A stretch of DNA of 31,667 bases. Source: Chara braunii. Its lineage: Eukaryota > Streptophyta > Charophyceae > Charales > Characeae. The position numbers and the translations under genes are program-made. This document shows positions 1-8,936 of the stretch, piece after piece. The first letter of the stretch is position 1, and the number at the start of each line of letters is the position of its first letter. The stretch lies in the NCBI GenBank assembly GCA_003427395.1, contig BFEA01000354.1:196517-228183 (forward strand), read 5' to 3'. The notes beneath the pieces are model-generated. The model had not been told where the DNA came from and made no database searches. It worked only from the letters and a program-made list of their open reading frames with translations.

Positions 1-398
1 GGGGGGGATCTTGTTGTGGGGGGGGGAGGGAGAGGGGAGGGGAGGGGGGTCTGAGCAGGCGCACTCAGTGCGGGTGTGGGGTCGCAGGGGTTTGTGAAGG
101 GAGATCGAAGAAGATTCGTCCTAGTATGATGGCAGCGTTTGTGTCACCAGGCAGTGGTGTGAAGGAGGAGTTTGTCGGTCTCAGATGCCAGTGCTTCTCT
201 AGAGCCAGCCAGTATTTCCATATCACTTACCCATCTTCCCGGACGTCAGCCATCTTTCTGTGAGGATGAATCATTGATTCTTGAAATCTTTAATCGCCAG
301 TGCTCTCACTGTGTGAGTTGAGATTGATTTTAGTTTTTTTAGTAGGTTATGCCCTTTCCTAGCTTCCCTCTTTTTTTTTAACGAGATTTTTTTTTTTT
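1..398. other. Non-coding leader, G-rich then T-rich
   Basis: No gene is seen. The first 50 bases are almost pure G with a few A and T. The last 60 bases hold two T runs; the second (about 387-398) touches the start of the LINE-1 reading frame. The reverse transcriptase frame loses all recognisable similarity there, so the T run probably marks a truncation or insertion boundary. Confidence 0.5.
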
Positions 399-1100
399 AT
401 GATTGGTCAGGGGGTCACAACCCTCCTCTATAAGAAAGGGGACAGGGAGAATATAAGGAACCATAGACCTATTACCCTTCTCCCTGTTCCCTACAAGCTA
501 GTGGTCAAAATTCTTACTAATCGATTGCTGCCTCTGATGAATAGGCTCATCCACCCGGACCAAACAGGATTCATGTCCAACCGCAACATTCAAGACAATA
601 TCCTTCTGGTCAATGAGACTATTAAGTATGCCCGCCAAAGAAAAGCTCAAGCGAAGATCCTTTCCATTGATTTTGAGAAGGCGTATGACCATGTCGATTG
701 GGACTTCCTCGACATGTGCTTGGCTAGAATGAACTTCGGTCCTGCGTTTTGTCAATGGGTGCACCGGCTGCATAGATTGGCTACGACTAACATAATGCTT
801 AATGGTCACGTTTCCCCAACGATTCACCTGCAGAGATCAGTTCGGCAAGGGGACCCCATTGCACCGTTGTTGTTTGTTATAGTCATGGAGGCCCTGACAT
901 CCATGATCAGAGCCCACCCACAAATCAGCAAAGTGCCCATTCCAGATACACCCCAACATCTCATTCCTATGACATCGCTCTTTGCAGACGACCTCACCAT
1001 ACTCATACGGGCGGACTCGTCCAGTCTTCAAGCCCTCACACAGGTCATACACCTTTTTTCACTAGCGGCAGATATGAAATTCAACTGGGTTCCAAGATAG
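399..1100 (+). pseudogene. LINE-1 reverse transcriptase domain (5'-truncated)
   Basis: The 233-codon frame encodes the core of a non-LTR reverse transcriptase. Seen in order: GVTTLLYKKGD and RPITLLPVPYK near residues 5-32, HPDQTGF near 53, motif A as IDFEKAYDHVDW near 90, SVRQGDPIAPLLF near 146 and the catalytic FADDLTI near 195. The aspartates of motif A and of the ADD box are present. The family normally has an endonuclease and several hundred residues before this point; here the ATG directly follows a T run, so it is not the real start. The frame stops at 1098-1100 inside the domain. The same domain continues in another frame, which suggests loss of one base around 1080-1090. I call this a dead fragment of an L1-clade element. 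The motifs make the domain certain; the family within L1 is inferred. Confidence 0.9.
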
Positions 1101-1678
1101 AGGGTTGGTGGCTCCACCCCCAAGGCGAGCCCCTTCCACCTGAACCAAAGGTGGCATGGGCCCGCAAAGAAGAAGCCATCCAAATTTTGGGGGTGAGGCT
1201 GACTGCGGTGGGTCCCCCTTCAGACCACGATTATATGCTGGTTGATGTGGTAATAGACCGATTGGTCAAATGGGAGAGTCTGCACACCTCACTTGTGGGA
1301 CGTGCGTCGACCATCAACAGTGCCATCCTGGCAGCCATCTGGTACAAACTGGCAGTATGGCCGTTAAACAAAAGACAACACGCCAGACTTAAGAGAGCGC
1401 TTACAACATATTTGTGGAAAAACACCGTCAAATCTCCACCTTGTCTTCGCAGGGTGAAATGGGATGTACTCATACAACCTAGGTCCAAAGGGGGGTTGGG
1501 GATCCTGAACCCTGAGAAAGAAAGTGAGGCGCTCATCTTCAAGGTCCTCGTCTGTCTACTTATGGGAAACGACATCCCATGGCAACAGTTGGCCTGCCTG
1601 CAAATAGCCAGCCTAGCCCCGCAAACGCAGGTATCGGGAATGGTGCATCCGTTCCAGTGGCTGACAAATCGCCACTAG
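1101..1678 (+). pseudogene. LINE-1 post-RT domain (frameshifted continuation)
   Basis: This frame opens before the stop of the preceding piece and continues the same polypeptide: EAIQILGVRL, then LVKWESLHTSLVGRASTINS, LAAIWYKLAVWPLNK, TYLWKN, KWDVLIQPRSKGGLGILN. This pattern (short Trp, GR, a Trp-Tyr pair, Leu-Trp, then Lys/Arg-GGLGI) follows the RT in plant-type LINEs. It is colinear with the reverse transcriptase upstream and in the same orientation. It is a decayed segment of one element, not a separate gene. The end at 1678 comes from a stop codon; LINE-like sequence goes on beyond it in other frames. Confidence 0.82.
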
Positions 1679-1938
1679 ACTGTCCCATCACCCCCGAAAC
1701 AAACATAACCAGTGAACCTGATACACTCTACAAAACTGGATATGACCATGGATCCACTTTTGCCCAACATGCTAAAGCTCTGGAGGCGAAGAGGACCACG
1801 ACAAAAATGTCCTCCTAATAATGGCAGGATATATGGAGGCAACCTCTCTTTGGCAATCCACATATTCTTCAAGAGAACGGTGTCCCATTTCCCCTGACGA
1901 CGAACTCCCCATGGCTCAACTGGGCTAAGAAAGGGGTC
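1679..1938 (+). pseudogene. LINE-1 decayed remainder up to a break
   Basis: Only short frames remain, but LINE-like pieces can be followed in shifting frames (LLPNMLKLWRR, GNLSLAIHIFFKR, then PWLNWAKKGV at the right edge). The last piece matches the place in LINE-2 just before RVGDVWD (PALESWVKCGV, about 5078-5110). Coding similarity stops abruptly at 1938, where a 26-base T run begins, so the element is cut at a definite point in its protein. Confidence 0.55.
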
Positions 1939-2095
1939 TTTTTTTTTTTTTTTTTTTTTTTTTTCCAATCAGCCCGAGGTGATGGTAGAGGTGCTAATAA
2001 GAGCAGACACCGCTAACACACTCGGGGAGGCTCCATCTATTGGTGGGGAGCAGCACCTGCTGGAAACTGGGTCCAGCGTCCCTAAACATCATACA
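1939..2095 (-). repeat. Tail repeat, copy h (long subtype, with poly(A) on minus strand)
   Basis: Read on the minus strand this is hairpin 1 (2059-2077, GCTGGA stem), the conserved CTCCCCACCAATAGATGGAG block, hairpin 2 with the CTCTTAT loop strand (about 1974-2025) and a 26-base poly(A) (1939-1964 as T). It is the same repeat that ends LINE-2 and LINE-3. It lies downstream of the minus-strand LINE C terminus, so it may be the 3' end of that element, but about 1.1 kb separates them. An independent short insertion is the alternative. Confidence 0.85.
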
Positions 2096-3165
2096 CAGTT
2101 GTTTGTACAGACATCAGATTGTTGCAACAGGCCGCAGCATGACCCGTGACGGGAGGAGGGAGATGGAGCTACACAATTCCCAGAAGCCTAGATTGGTTGC
2201 CTACGCAACAACCAAAATTAGGAGGTAATATACCCCAGTCCCAAAACCGCTATTAACTATCAGCCTTGGAGGCAGTTGGTATCCCCTATCATTGGTTCCC
2301 AGTGCATGCAGGCACCAAACCTCTGATTCCCCTACCTCCCTTCTTGGGCACATGACATGTAAATCATTGTACTACATCTTCCAACACACAGATTAGTAAT
2401 CGTAATTTGGCGGGACTGTGGCCATTAAACTTCTTAGTCCGGGGCTTCGCTATCCCATGGAGCTGCCTATATCACCCATCCCTACTTGAAACGCCCCTTG
2501 TCTATTGGCCCAGCCTTTTCCAGCAGCCCCCCTCGTTTAGATCCTTTAAACCCTTTGAACCCTTTTACACTCGTAAGCCTTACATCTTCTCAATATCCAT
2601 TCATCCCATATCCTACAGCATCGGGGCCCACCAAGCAGGGAGCTGCAAAGAGAGAACATCTGAATCTATTTGGTTCATCACAGGGTCACTCGGTTTCTTT
2701 CCCCCATCTCGAGGCCTGGATGTATTTGTCTTCATAAAGCCATTTGGTGCTCCCTTTGTGGGGTGCTGTTTGTTGTTGTCCGTTCCCTACCTGTCTGCTC
2801 GGGTATTCCCCACCCGTTTGCTCGGTCTTGCAATTCTCGTCCTCTGCTGTGTTGGACTGTGTGCCGGTTTCCAGGCTGACATTTTGCTGCTTGTCTTCTG
2901 TCCCTGTTGCCTTGTCGATGGTGGTTCTACCGAGTGCTCAAACCTGGAGACCTCCATTATCACCGTCAACCGTGGCTGGCAGGGTGGAGGGAGGGAGGTG
3001 GTGGGGGGTTGGAGAAGGGGGTGGGGCAGTAGGTGGAAGCGAGGAGGATGGAACCTGGCAGGCGGGGTGGGTGGAACTCGTGCGGGGTCCATCGGTGACC
3101 AGTACAAAATTGGTTTGAAGATACGGGACATCAAATTCACTGAATGGCCTGTGTTGCCAAGTGGG
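2096..3165. other. Non-coding stretch between tail repeat and minus LINE
   Basis: Several frames are open here, including one of 270 codons on the plus strand. Its product is low-complexity, and its last part is antisense to the minus LINE, so I do not call it. A G-rich block around 2981-3060 has several GGG runs and could form a G-quadruplex on the plus strand. If copy h is the 3' end of the minus LINE, this whole stretch would be its 3' untranslated region, which is long compared with about 165-200 bases in LINE-2 and LINE-3. Confidence 0.4.
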
Positions 3166-4409
3166 TTATGTGGCCCTCCAAAGCTTCCAGTGGATGTCGA
3201 GCCCCGTGTCCAATTCTGAAAAGATCTTGTTTGGGTCCTGCCATAGCTGGCGATAGTTGTCAATCATGGTTTGTCTGACTGCGTGGTCTTTCTGTTCCCA
3301 GAGATCCTGTTTAAAGGACTTCCAGGCTTCTTGTGTGTGGGATCTAATGGTGTCTTCTATCGCCTGTTGGGCTTGCTGCAGGCCGGATCTATGATATTTT
3401 CTTTCGAACGAGCACCTGGCTCTCCAGGCCATCATAAGAACGTGCAGTCTCATGTAGGAGAAAAGGTTGGCTGCAAAAGGTGGCCATTGGGCCAATAGGT
3501 GTTGGTTCTTAGCAAGCAGTAGAAGGCCCAGGTCCCACGAGATATGTATGTTTGTGAGCGCGTGGAATGCTGCATCCCACCACTGCCAGAGTTGCTTAAC
3601 CATCGGGCATACCAACAAGCAGTGTTTGATTGTTGCTCTAGCGGGCGGCGTCGCTCTTCCACAATATGTGCAGATGGGAGATAGCAGGCCTTTTTGTTCC
3701 AAATCCGTTCTTGACACTAGCCAGTCCGGGTTGGGGAGGCAACGGTGCAAAATCTGCCGTTGCAGGGACCTGAGGTTGGTAGGCATAATCTTAGCGTAAG
3801 TAGGCCATGGTATATGGTCCAATAACTTGTGATCCATCGGTGAATCTCGTTCCCATCTTTGTGATATCACTTGATCAGTTGGCAGTTCCGGTCTTGAGGC
3901 TCTACAGGCCCCTTTTACCGTATACTCCCACACGTGCATAGGCTTTGTGCCAGGCCATTCCCATTCAGTCGGGTCAAACGACAACCTGGCAATCGGGATT
4001 GTGGGCTCGTACACAAAGAAACCGTTATTTACATCGCCTGCCACTCTAGTGGGCATTAACCCTCCCCACATTTCAGTTGCATCCAGGTCTTCATTCCTTG
4101 GCAGTTGGGAGAATCTGGCCCCTGGCCCCTGAAGTTCATGGGCATGCAATGTACATCGGCCTTCATCATTCCGACTGACTTTATAAACGATGCGCGGGTG
4201 GGGCAAGTATGCGTACCTTATGACCCAATCATTCGGCAGCACCACATGACCCTTTACGAGGGCCCTTCTCCAAGCCAAGGGGAGTGTTTCCTTCAATTGA
4301 ATCACACGTTTTTGGCATATTTTAGTTTTTGTTGCATTTGGTCCACCGTGGCCCAGTCTTCCCTGGTCGGGTCCCACAGGTCCCCCACCATGTAGACCCA
4401 CAGAGGGAC
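3166..4409 (-). pseudogene. LINE ORF2 C-terminal half with RVT zinc finger
   Basis: From about 4310 down to the stop at 3166 one long minus frame encodes the region after the post-RT domain. It runs LKETLPLAWRRALVKG, a spacer with FDPTEWEWPG, then LQRQILHRCLPNPDWL and the zinc finger CTYCGRATPPARATIKHCLLVCP followed by KQLWQWWD, and a basic tail ending LDIHWKLWRAT. CxxC plus HCxxxC is the zf-RVT pattern. Above about 4310 the sense shifts by one base, where VYMVGDLWDPTREDWATVDQ is read up to about 4409. The open frame beyond that is antisense to LINE-2 and not real protein. The homologous segment in LINE-2 (5107-5900) is clearly diverged, so the two are different copies. Confidence 0.83.
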
Positions 4410-5166
4410 GCCCACCAATCAATGACGAATGGATCAACGCCCCGACTCGGCATAAATTAAACAATTGGAGAAACAAGCACACATCCCTGTTCGGCCGCGC
4501 ACTAGTACTTAACAAAGTAATTTTTGCAACATTATGGTACAAGTCCTTACTGTGGCCATTGAGCAAAGCGGCCTTGAGGAGCTTAAGGAAAAAGGCATCG
4601 ACTTTCCTATGGAGGGGGGATGGCGAGCAGAACAATGTAATTAGTTGAGTGGTGTGGGATTCAATCATCCAACCTATGGGGGGGGGGCTGTGAATAATTG
4701 ACCCAGCCACGCAGGTGCAAGCATTACGGTTAAAATGGATTAAAAAGCTCATTTTTGGCCCCCAGAGCCCGTTGTGTGTTTTAGCTCTGGAAAACTTGGC
4801 CCGACTGACCCCGACAACCCCCCATATGATCCACCCGCTGACATGGCCGGAGGACTGATTCTGGACGATCCCACGTAAGCTCCCACAAGGAAGGGAGGGG
4901 CTGGATGGCAGTGGCCAAACGATGGACAACGTTTGGCCATCTCTGTTGGAAACCTGGCGTAAGCTCTGTCTCCCAGACATGACCCACCCCAACTGTTGGG
5001 AGGAAGTTTACCGACAACCCCTCTTGGGAAATCGATGGGTGACAAATCTGAGAGGTTGCGTCATGACAAGGTAATCCCTGCCCTGGAAAGCTGGGTTAAA
5101 TGTGGTGTACTTAGGGTTGGGGATGTCTGGGACAACGAGAGACAGGACTAGATAACAGGAGACCAG
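4405..5166 (+). pseudogene. LINE-2 post-RT domain, broken by stops
   Basis: The plus strand reads RPPINDEWINAPTRHKLNNW, then HTSLFGRALVLNK, FATLWYKSLLWPLSKAAL and STFLWRG up to about 4618. This matches the LINE-1 post-RT segment (1206-1430) block for block. Further on, in frames interrupted by stops and shifts, come ALRLKWIKKLIFG, LLETWRKLCLPDMTHPNCWE and KCGVLRVGDVWDNERQD near 5100-5150. There is no intact frame over 100 codons. The left edge abuts the inverted LINE segment within a few bases, and no reverse transcriptase precedes it. Confidence 0.75.
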
Positions 5167-5778
5167 TTGTGGGAAACCTTACGGCACTGCCATCATGTAG
5201 AGGAGTTTTTGGATAACCTCATTGAAGCCATCCCACTGACGTGGTACCGAGTTCTTAAACGAGGTCCCACCTTGAGAATAGGAGATTGGGTGGCAAGTAC
5301 AGAGACCCCGTTGAGGATAGGCCATGTACATATGGTCTCACCCCAAACAGTCCTGGTCGAACACTACACTATCACCAGAGCAGGCACCCTCCGAGGGGGT
5401 AGAGTCCCCTTCGAATGGAAAGAGAAAGCAAGAGTTAACGAGGAGAAGGGACAAAGGTTGGTGTTCCAACCATTCAAACCAATCCAGGATCTGGCTCTGG
5501 ACCCACTAGAATGGATATGGAAGCCCCCTCAAAAGAGGGGAGACCCCAAAGTATGTCACATTAGCCTGCACCGGTTGTCGATCAAATCAGCCTACAAAAT
5601 GCTCAGACCTAAAGGACATTTGAGGGACATGGTTAATGATCGATGGGCCAGACACCTAAATGTGGACCGCACCCTTTTATCACTGATCCAATGGTTCAAG
5701 GAACAAAAATCTAAGCCCATGAAAATCACCTCCCTACAGTGGCAGATTGCCCATCGTTGTTTGCCAACTAACGACTAG
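5167..5778 (+). pseudogene. LINE-2 ORF2 middle segment
   Basis: An open stretch of 203 codons continues LINE-2: FLDNLIEAIPLTWYRVLKRG, then GDWVASTETPLRIGHVHMVS, DPLEWIWKPP, HRLSIKSAYKMLR and ITSLQWQIAHRCLPTND. It aligns along its length with the minus LINE (LPLAWRRALVKG, FDPTEWEWPG, LQRQILHRCLPNPDW). The TAG at 5776-5778 falls inside the conserved block just before the zinc finger. The Met at the start is internal to the family, so both ends are accidents of mutation. Confidence 0.85.
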
Positions 5779-6535
5779 TTGACTGACCACACTAACCTTA
5801 AACAAAGAGGTCTGCGGCTTCCATGGTGCCAGCGGTGCCAGAGTCTATTCCCTTTCCATAAGAAGGCGAAGACCATTGAACATTTTCATGCAGTGCCCGA
5901 TTGCCCAATTCATATGGAGATGGTGGGACGGCATATGGCGGAAAATGGAATCTGACATCCGATGGCCCTGGTCATGGCAAACCATATTGGTTGGGCACTG
6001 GCCGGTGGCAAGAGCAGCCACGACCTTCGTAGAGAATATGTACAGATTGGGAAGGAGGGCGGTGATATGGGCACTTTGGTGGCAAAGGTGCACCCTGGCC
6101 ATGGAGAAGGTAAGAGTAGAGGGGTCATAGATCACATAACAAATTCAGCAGCAGGTGCATCTTGAACTCACACAAAGATGGTCGGACACAAAATCACAAT
6201 TAGACCTTTTTAGACAAGTTGGAGATTTTAGGAGACAGATTACAACATTTTGCACAGACTAGGTAGGAGGGGAGAGAGATTACAACATTTTGCACAGATT
6301 ACAACATTTTGCAAAAGTAGAATGGAGTGGAGACAGGGGAGAGGGACTGAGGGATTCGAAAGAAATGAGAGACTACCGTCTATTTTTCAAAGCCTGGACA
6401 AACATAGAACCCCTGTTCCCACTACGCCCTCCCTCGGACTTTCCAGACCCCTTCCCACCTCATGCCCTTTTCCTGGCAGAGATTTTGTCCTGAATGTTAA
6501 AATTCTTAACTCGGTCTCCTTTAGGTGAAGAGGTT
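5779..6535 (+). pseudogene. LINE-2 zinc finger and C terminus
   Basis: After the in-frame stop the family sequence continues as HTNLKQRGLRLPWCQRCQS (first CxxC of the RVT zinc finger), then after a frameshift near 5880 as FMQCPIAQFIWRWWDGIW and VENMYRLGRRAVIWALWWQR. A degenerate stretch with a 17-bp repeat follows. The last block, MRDYRLFFKAWTNIEPL and DFPDPFPPHALFLAEIL (6368-6490), matches the end of LINE-3 (RDYQITFHNWFDIQPG and SDPFPPSAMALVDLG). That fixes it as the true C terminus of ORF2. The tail repeat begins just downstream. Confidence 0.75.
6238..6315. repeat. Three copies of a 17-bp direct repeat
   Basis: GATTACAACATTTTGCA occurs at 6238, 6278 and 6297, the last two nearly head to tail. 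It lies within the decayed C-terminal part of LINE-2 and looks like a local slippage or duplication product. No function is suggested. Confidence 0.85.
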
Positions 6536-6817
6536 TTTTCCTTTTTCGAGATGGAATGGTGCCGGGGGGATAGTGGTACGGGTTTGCTCAGTCAATCCCC
6601 TGGGTAGCAGGGCAATCAATGCTGGCACGCCTCAAGGTTACCGTTCTCAGACATTCTCAATTGCTCCGTGTGACATGTACACAATCATTCAAATATTCAG
6701 GGACGCTGGACTCGATTTCCAGCAGGTGTTGCTGCCCACCAATAGATGGAGCCTCCCCGGTGATGATAGTGGTATCTGCTCGTACCAGCACCCCTAGCAT
6801 CGAATCGGGTTGTTTTT

Positions 6818-6855
<38 letters not shown>
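6536..6855 (+). repeat. Tail repeat, copy a: 3' end of LINE-2 with poly(A)
   Basis: It directly follows the C terminus of LINE-2 in the same orientation and closes with 34 A (6822-6855). From the left it has a conserved upstream word (GCTCAGTCAATCCCCTGG...CAATCAATGCTGGCA, 6577-6623), hairpin 1 at 6705-6723, the CACCAATAGATGGAGC block and hairpin 2 (about 6757-6812). The upstream word recurs in copy i and in part in copy b, so the full repeat is over 250 bp. This copy shows that the repeat is the LINE 3' end and not only a separate short element. Confidence 0.85.
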
Positions 6856-6857
<2 letters not shown>

Positions 6858-7064
6858 ATCCACATACGTCTTCATATACACATACATGTACATAATTATG
6901 CACAATTATGTACACCTATATATGCCCACATATGGAACTCCTCCCTTGAGCCCCCTGGGGAGGACTCCGCTGATGTACATATCTGTTTCTTATTTGCTGC
7001 TCAGTTAACCCCCCTTTCTTTTGCTTGGGGTAGTCAATGCTGGCAGTCTGAGTATCCTGAGTAA
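6856..7064. other. AT-rich spacer, no gene
   Basis: Alternating CATA/TACA sequence near 6865-6935, then ordinary sequence. No coding frame is convincing. Confidence 0.5.
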
Positions 7065-7164
7065 TTTGTGCCTTTCATGTATAATGGGACGCTGGAACCG
7101 GTTTCCAGCAGGTGTTACTCCCCACCAATAGAAAGGAGCCTTGTTAAAAAATATATATATATAT
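7065..7164 (+). repeat. Tail repeat, copy b (short subtype)
   Basis: Hairpin 1 is at 7091-7109 with loop ACCGGTT, followed by the CACCAATAG block and an A/TA tail (7145-7164). Part of the upstream word (GTCAATGCTGGCA) is visible around 7033-7045, so the copy may begin earlier. Hairpin 2 is absent. The first CYCTGTRACC module of locus A begins at its end. Confidence 0.75.
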
Positions 7165-7430
7165 GCCGGTGCTGGAGCGTTGCTCTGTAACCTGGGGGAG
7201 CGTGAGGCCTAGGGAGCTCTATCGAGGGAGGAAGGCAGAACAACCACGTTCGACGCAGCCGTTGGCGGGGTTTTATCCCTGTCACCTAGAGGCGAGCGGC
7301 TAATGGGAGCTGTCGAGGGAGGAAGGCACTCCTTGCCATCTATACCAGGCTGGTCGGTACCGGGGCATGGTGGTGCCCTGTAACCCTAGCATAGGGGGTT
7401 ATGAGACCAGCCGCGTTTAGGTTCGAGGAC
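7165..7430 (+). repeat. Composite repeat locus A: three CTGTAACC modules
   Basis: Three related modules have cores at 7183 (CTCTGTAACC), 7277 (CCCTGTCACC) and 7376 (CCCTGTAACC), 94 and 99 bp apart. Each is preceded by a GGxCGGTxCxGG-like word, and the first two are followed by TCGAGGGAGGAAGGC. The same order and spacing occur at 18848-19125. Both copies end in a TGAGACCA...GGTTCGAG word. Function is unknown. Confidence 0.75.
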
Positions 7431-7447
7431 TTTTTTTTTTTTTTTTN

Positions 7448-7777
7448 CTGCAAATTTGAGGGTCGGTAGGTTAGGTCCTGATCTTTCAGGGAAAAATATT
7501 ACGAAAAAATAATAAAATCGTTTTGACCATGAAATATTCGCCGCGCCGATTTGCTGCATTTCCAACCGGCGGTTCAAATCCCGCCATTTGCAATCGGCAA
7601 CTTTGCCGATTTTTTGTGCTCAGAAGAATTCATCAAAATGTCGGCAAATTTGAGGGTCCATAGGTTAGGTTGTGATCTATAAAAAAAAAATATTAAAAAA
7701 AAAATAAAAATCATTTTGACCGTGAAATATTCGCCGCGCCGATTTGGTGCATTTCCAACCGGCGGGCCAAATCCGTT

Positions 7778-7779
<2 letters not shown>
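7448..7779 (+). repeat. Tandem repeat of 194 bp, two copies
   Basis: The word CAAATTTGAGGGTC starts at 7451 and again at 7645. Similarity then runs on through GTTAGGT, TTTTGACC, TGAAATATTCGCCGCGCCG and CATTTCCAACCGGCGG in both. The second copy is cut by the poly(T) of tail repeat copy i at 7780. The first copy carries a perfect 9-bp hairpin at 7592-7611. The left edge is a T run with an unresolved base at 7447, so the boundary there is uncertain. Confidence 0.85.
7592..7616 (+). other. Perfect hairpin followed by T run
   Basis: AATCGGCAA, CT, TTGCCGATT forms a 9-bp stem with a 2-base gap (7592-7611), followed directly by further T residues to 7616. It looks like a factor-independent terminator. 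In a nuclear eukaryotic repeat a run of four or more T is more relevant as an RNA polymerase III stop. A box-B-like word (GGTTCAAATCC) lies just upstream at 7571-7581, but I cannot identify a box A. Confidence 0.4.
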
Positions 7780-7813
<34 letters not shown>

Positions 7814-8110
7814 ACCCCCCCGCCGGTGATAGTGGCGCTGATAAGAGCAGACACCACTACCACTGGGGGAGAGGCTCCATCTATTGGTGGGGAGCATCAC
7901 CTGCTGGAAAACGGGTCCAGCGTTCCATATACAGACTGTAATCAGATAAACAATGTAGAGACCCCTGCCAGCATTGATTACCCTGGATTCCAGGGGATTG
8001 ACTGAGCAGGGCATTGGAAAAAAAACAGAAATAGACCTGCCGCTGTGCAGGTTGTGGTAGAAAAAAACTGAGATGAATGCTGGACTGATCACGGGGACTT
8101 TGTTTTTTCC
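7780..8110 (-). repeat. Tail repeat, copy i (long subtype with upstream part)
   Basis: Read on the minus strand: an upstream word TGCTCAGTCAATCCCCTGG and ATCAATGCTGGCA (about 7965-8006), hairpin 1 at 7903-7921, the CACCAATAGATGGAG block, hairpin 2 (about 7829-7868) and 30 A (7780-7809). It interrupts the second 194-bp repeat. I see no clear target-site duplication, and the outer (right) end is not sharply defined. Confidence 0.8.
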
Positions 8111-8249
8111 AATTGTTGCGTGGGAATTTTGCTAGTCGGTGGTTTCGGTTCGGATTTTTTGCTTTCAATTTTGTTGTGACTACTGTCCTAGCTCGTAAAA
8201 AAAAAACAATGGGCGATGTGTTCGGATATTGCTATCCTCTAGTGGTTGT

Positions 8250-8700
8250 GATTGTTCTCGGTGGTTGTGGTAGAACTCTTTTAGGCTCTTGTGACTCCTC
8301 GCAATTTCCTTGAGGCGGTTTTTTATGTTGTTTTAGTCATGGACCTGCGGTTGTTCGATGCCAGAACGGCGCTGGCTGGTGCTGGGGTGTTGACTCTGTA
8401 ACTTGTTGACAGGAGGAGCTTGAGGCCTGGTAGAGAGATCTGGGAATTCCTAGGGGGGAGCATTTCACGCAACAATCAAGGGTTCCTATCGAAGACGATG
8501 CTGGCCGGAGCCGGGGTGATTTGCTTTGCCCTGTAACCTATAGTGGGGGTAAGAGGACTGTTAGAGCTTGGTAGGTAATAAGACGGTGTCTGAGGACTTC
8601 GAGGATGTGTTAGGACCCTCTGGCGCTTTAGAGTGTTTGAAGACAATTGCTGGGATTTTCGTTGGTGGATAGTCTCCCAAATTTTGGTTAAAAAAAGAGT
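8250..8700 (+). repeat. Composite repeat locus A: two-module unit
   Basis: Cores lie at 8393 (ACTCTGTAAC) and 8529 (CCCTGTAACC), 136 bp apart. The flanks match the units at 19230 and 19690: an upstream TTAGGCTCTTGTGACTCC word, GACCTGCGGTTGTTCGATGCC before the first core, and GAGGCCTGGTAGAGAGATCTGGG after it. It follows the three-module unit as in locus B, but here the 194-bp repeats and tail copy i sit between the two. Confidence 0.75.
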
Positions 8701-8764
8701 TTTCAGATTGTTCTTAGCTGAAGCCAGGTAATGGCCCTGGTATTTCAAACGATTTCTATAATTC

Positions 8765-8849
8765 TATATGGGACGCTGGGCCCGGTTCCCAGCACGTGCT
8801 GCTCCCCACACATAGATTGGAGCATTTGTCCCAAAAAAAAAGAAAAAAA
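8765..8849 (+). repeat. Tail repeat, copy c (GGGCCC variant)
   Basis: Hairpin 1 at 8775-8793 has the stem GCTGGG/CCCAGC instead of GCTGGA/TCCAGC, with the usual CCCGGTT loop. A diverged CTCCCCACACATAG block and an A-rich end (8833-8849) follow. The same variant occurs in the equivalent place after the modules of locus B (20439-20457). Confidence 0.8.
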
Positions 8850-8936
8850 CGAGGCAGTCGGCTGCCTGCAGCGGAATCGGCCCTGCCTCACTGGCAGGGC
8901 ACTTAAATCTGTTTGTTCACATTCATGACAAACTTG

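Noticed and set aside
2407-3219. Plus-strand frame of 270 codons
   Set aside because: Product is low-complexity (Trp/Gly/Arg-rich) and its end is antisense to the minus LINE; no motif or membrane pattern that would support a real protein.
4410-4992. N-terminal part of the 608-codon minus frame
   Set aside because: Plus strand here encodes LINE-2 (NNWRNKHTSLFGRAL), so the minus reading is a shadow that only by chance stays open.
7145-7164. ATATATAT tract after tail repeat copy b as a promoter TATA box
   Set aside because: It is the tail of the A-tailed repeat and has no gene downstream.
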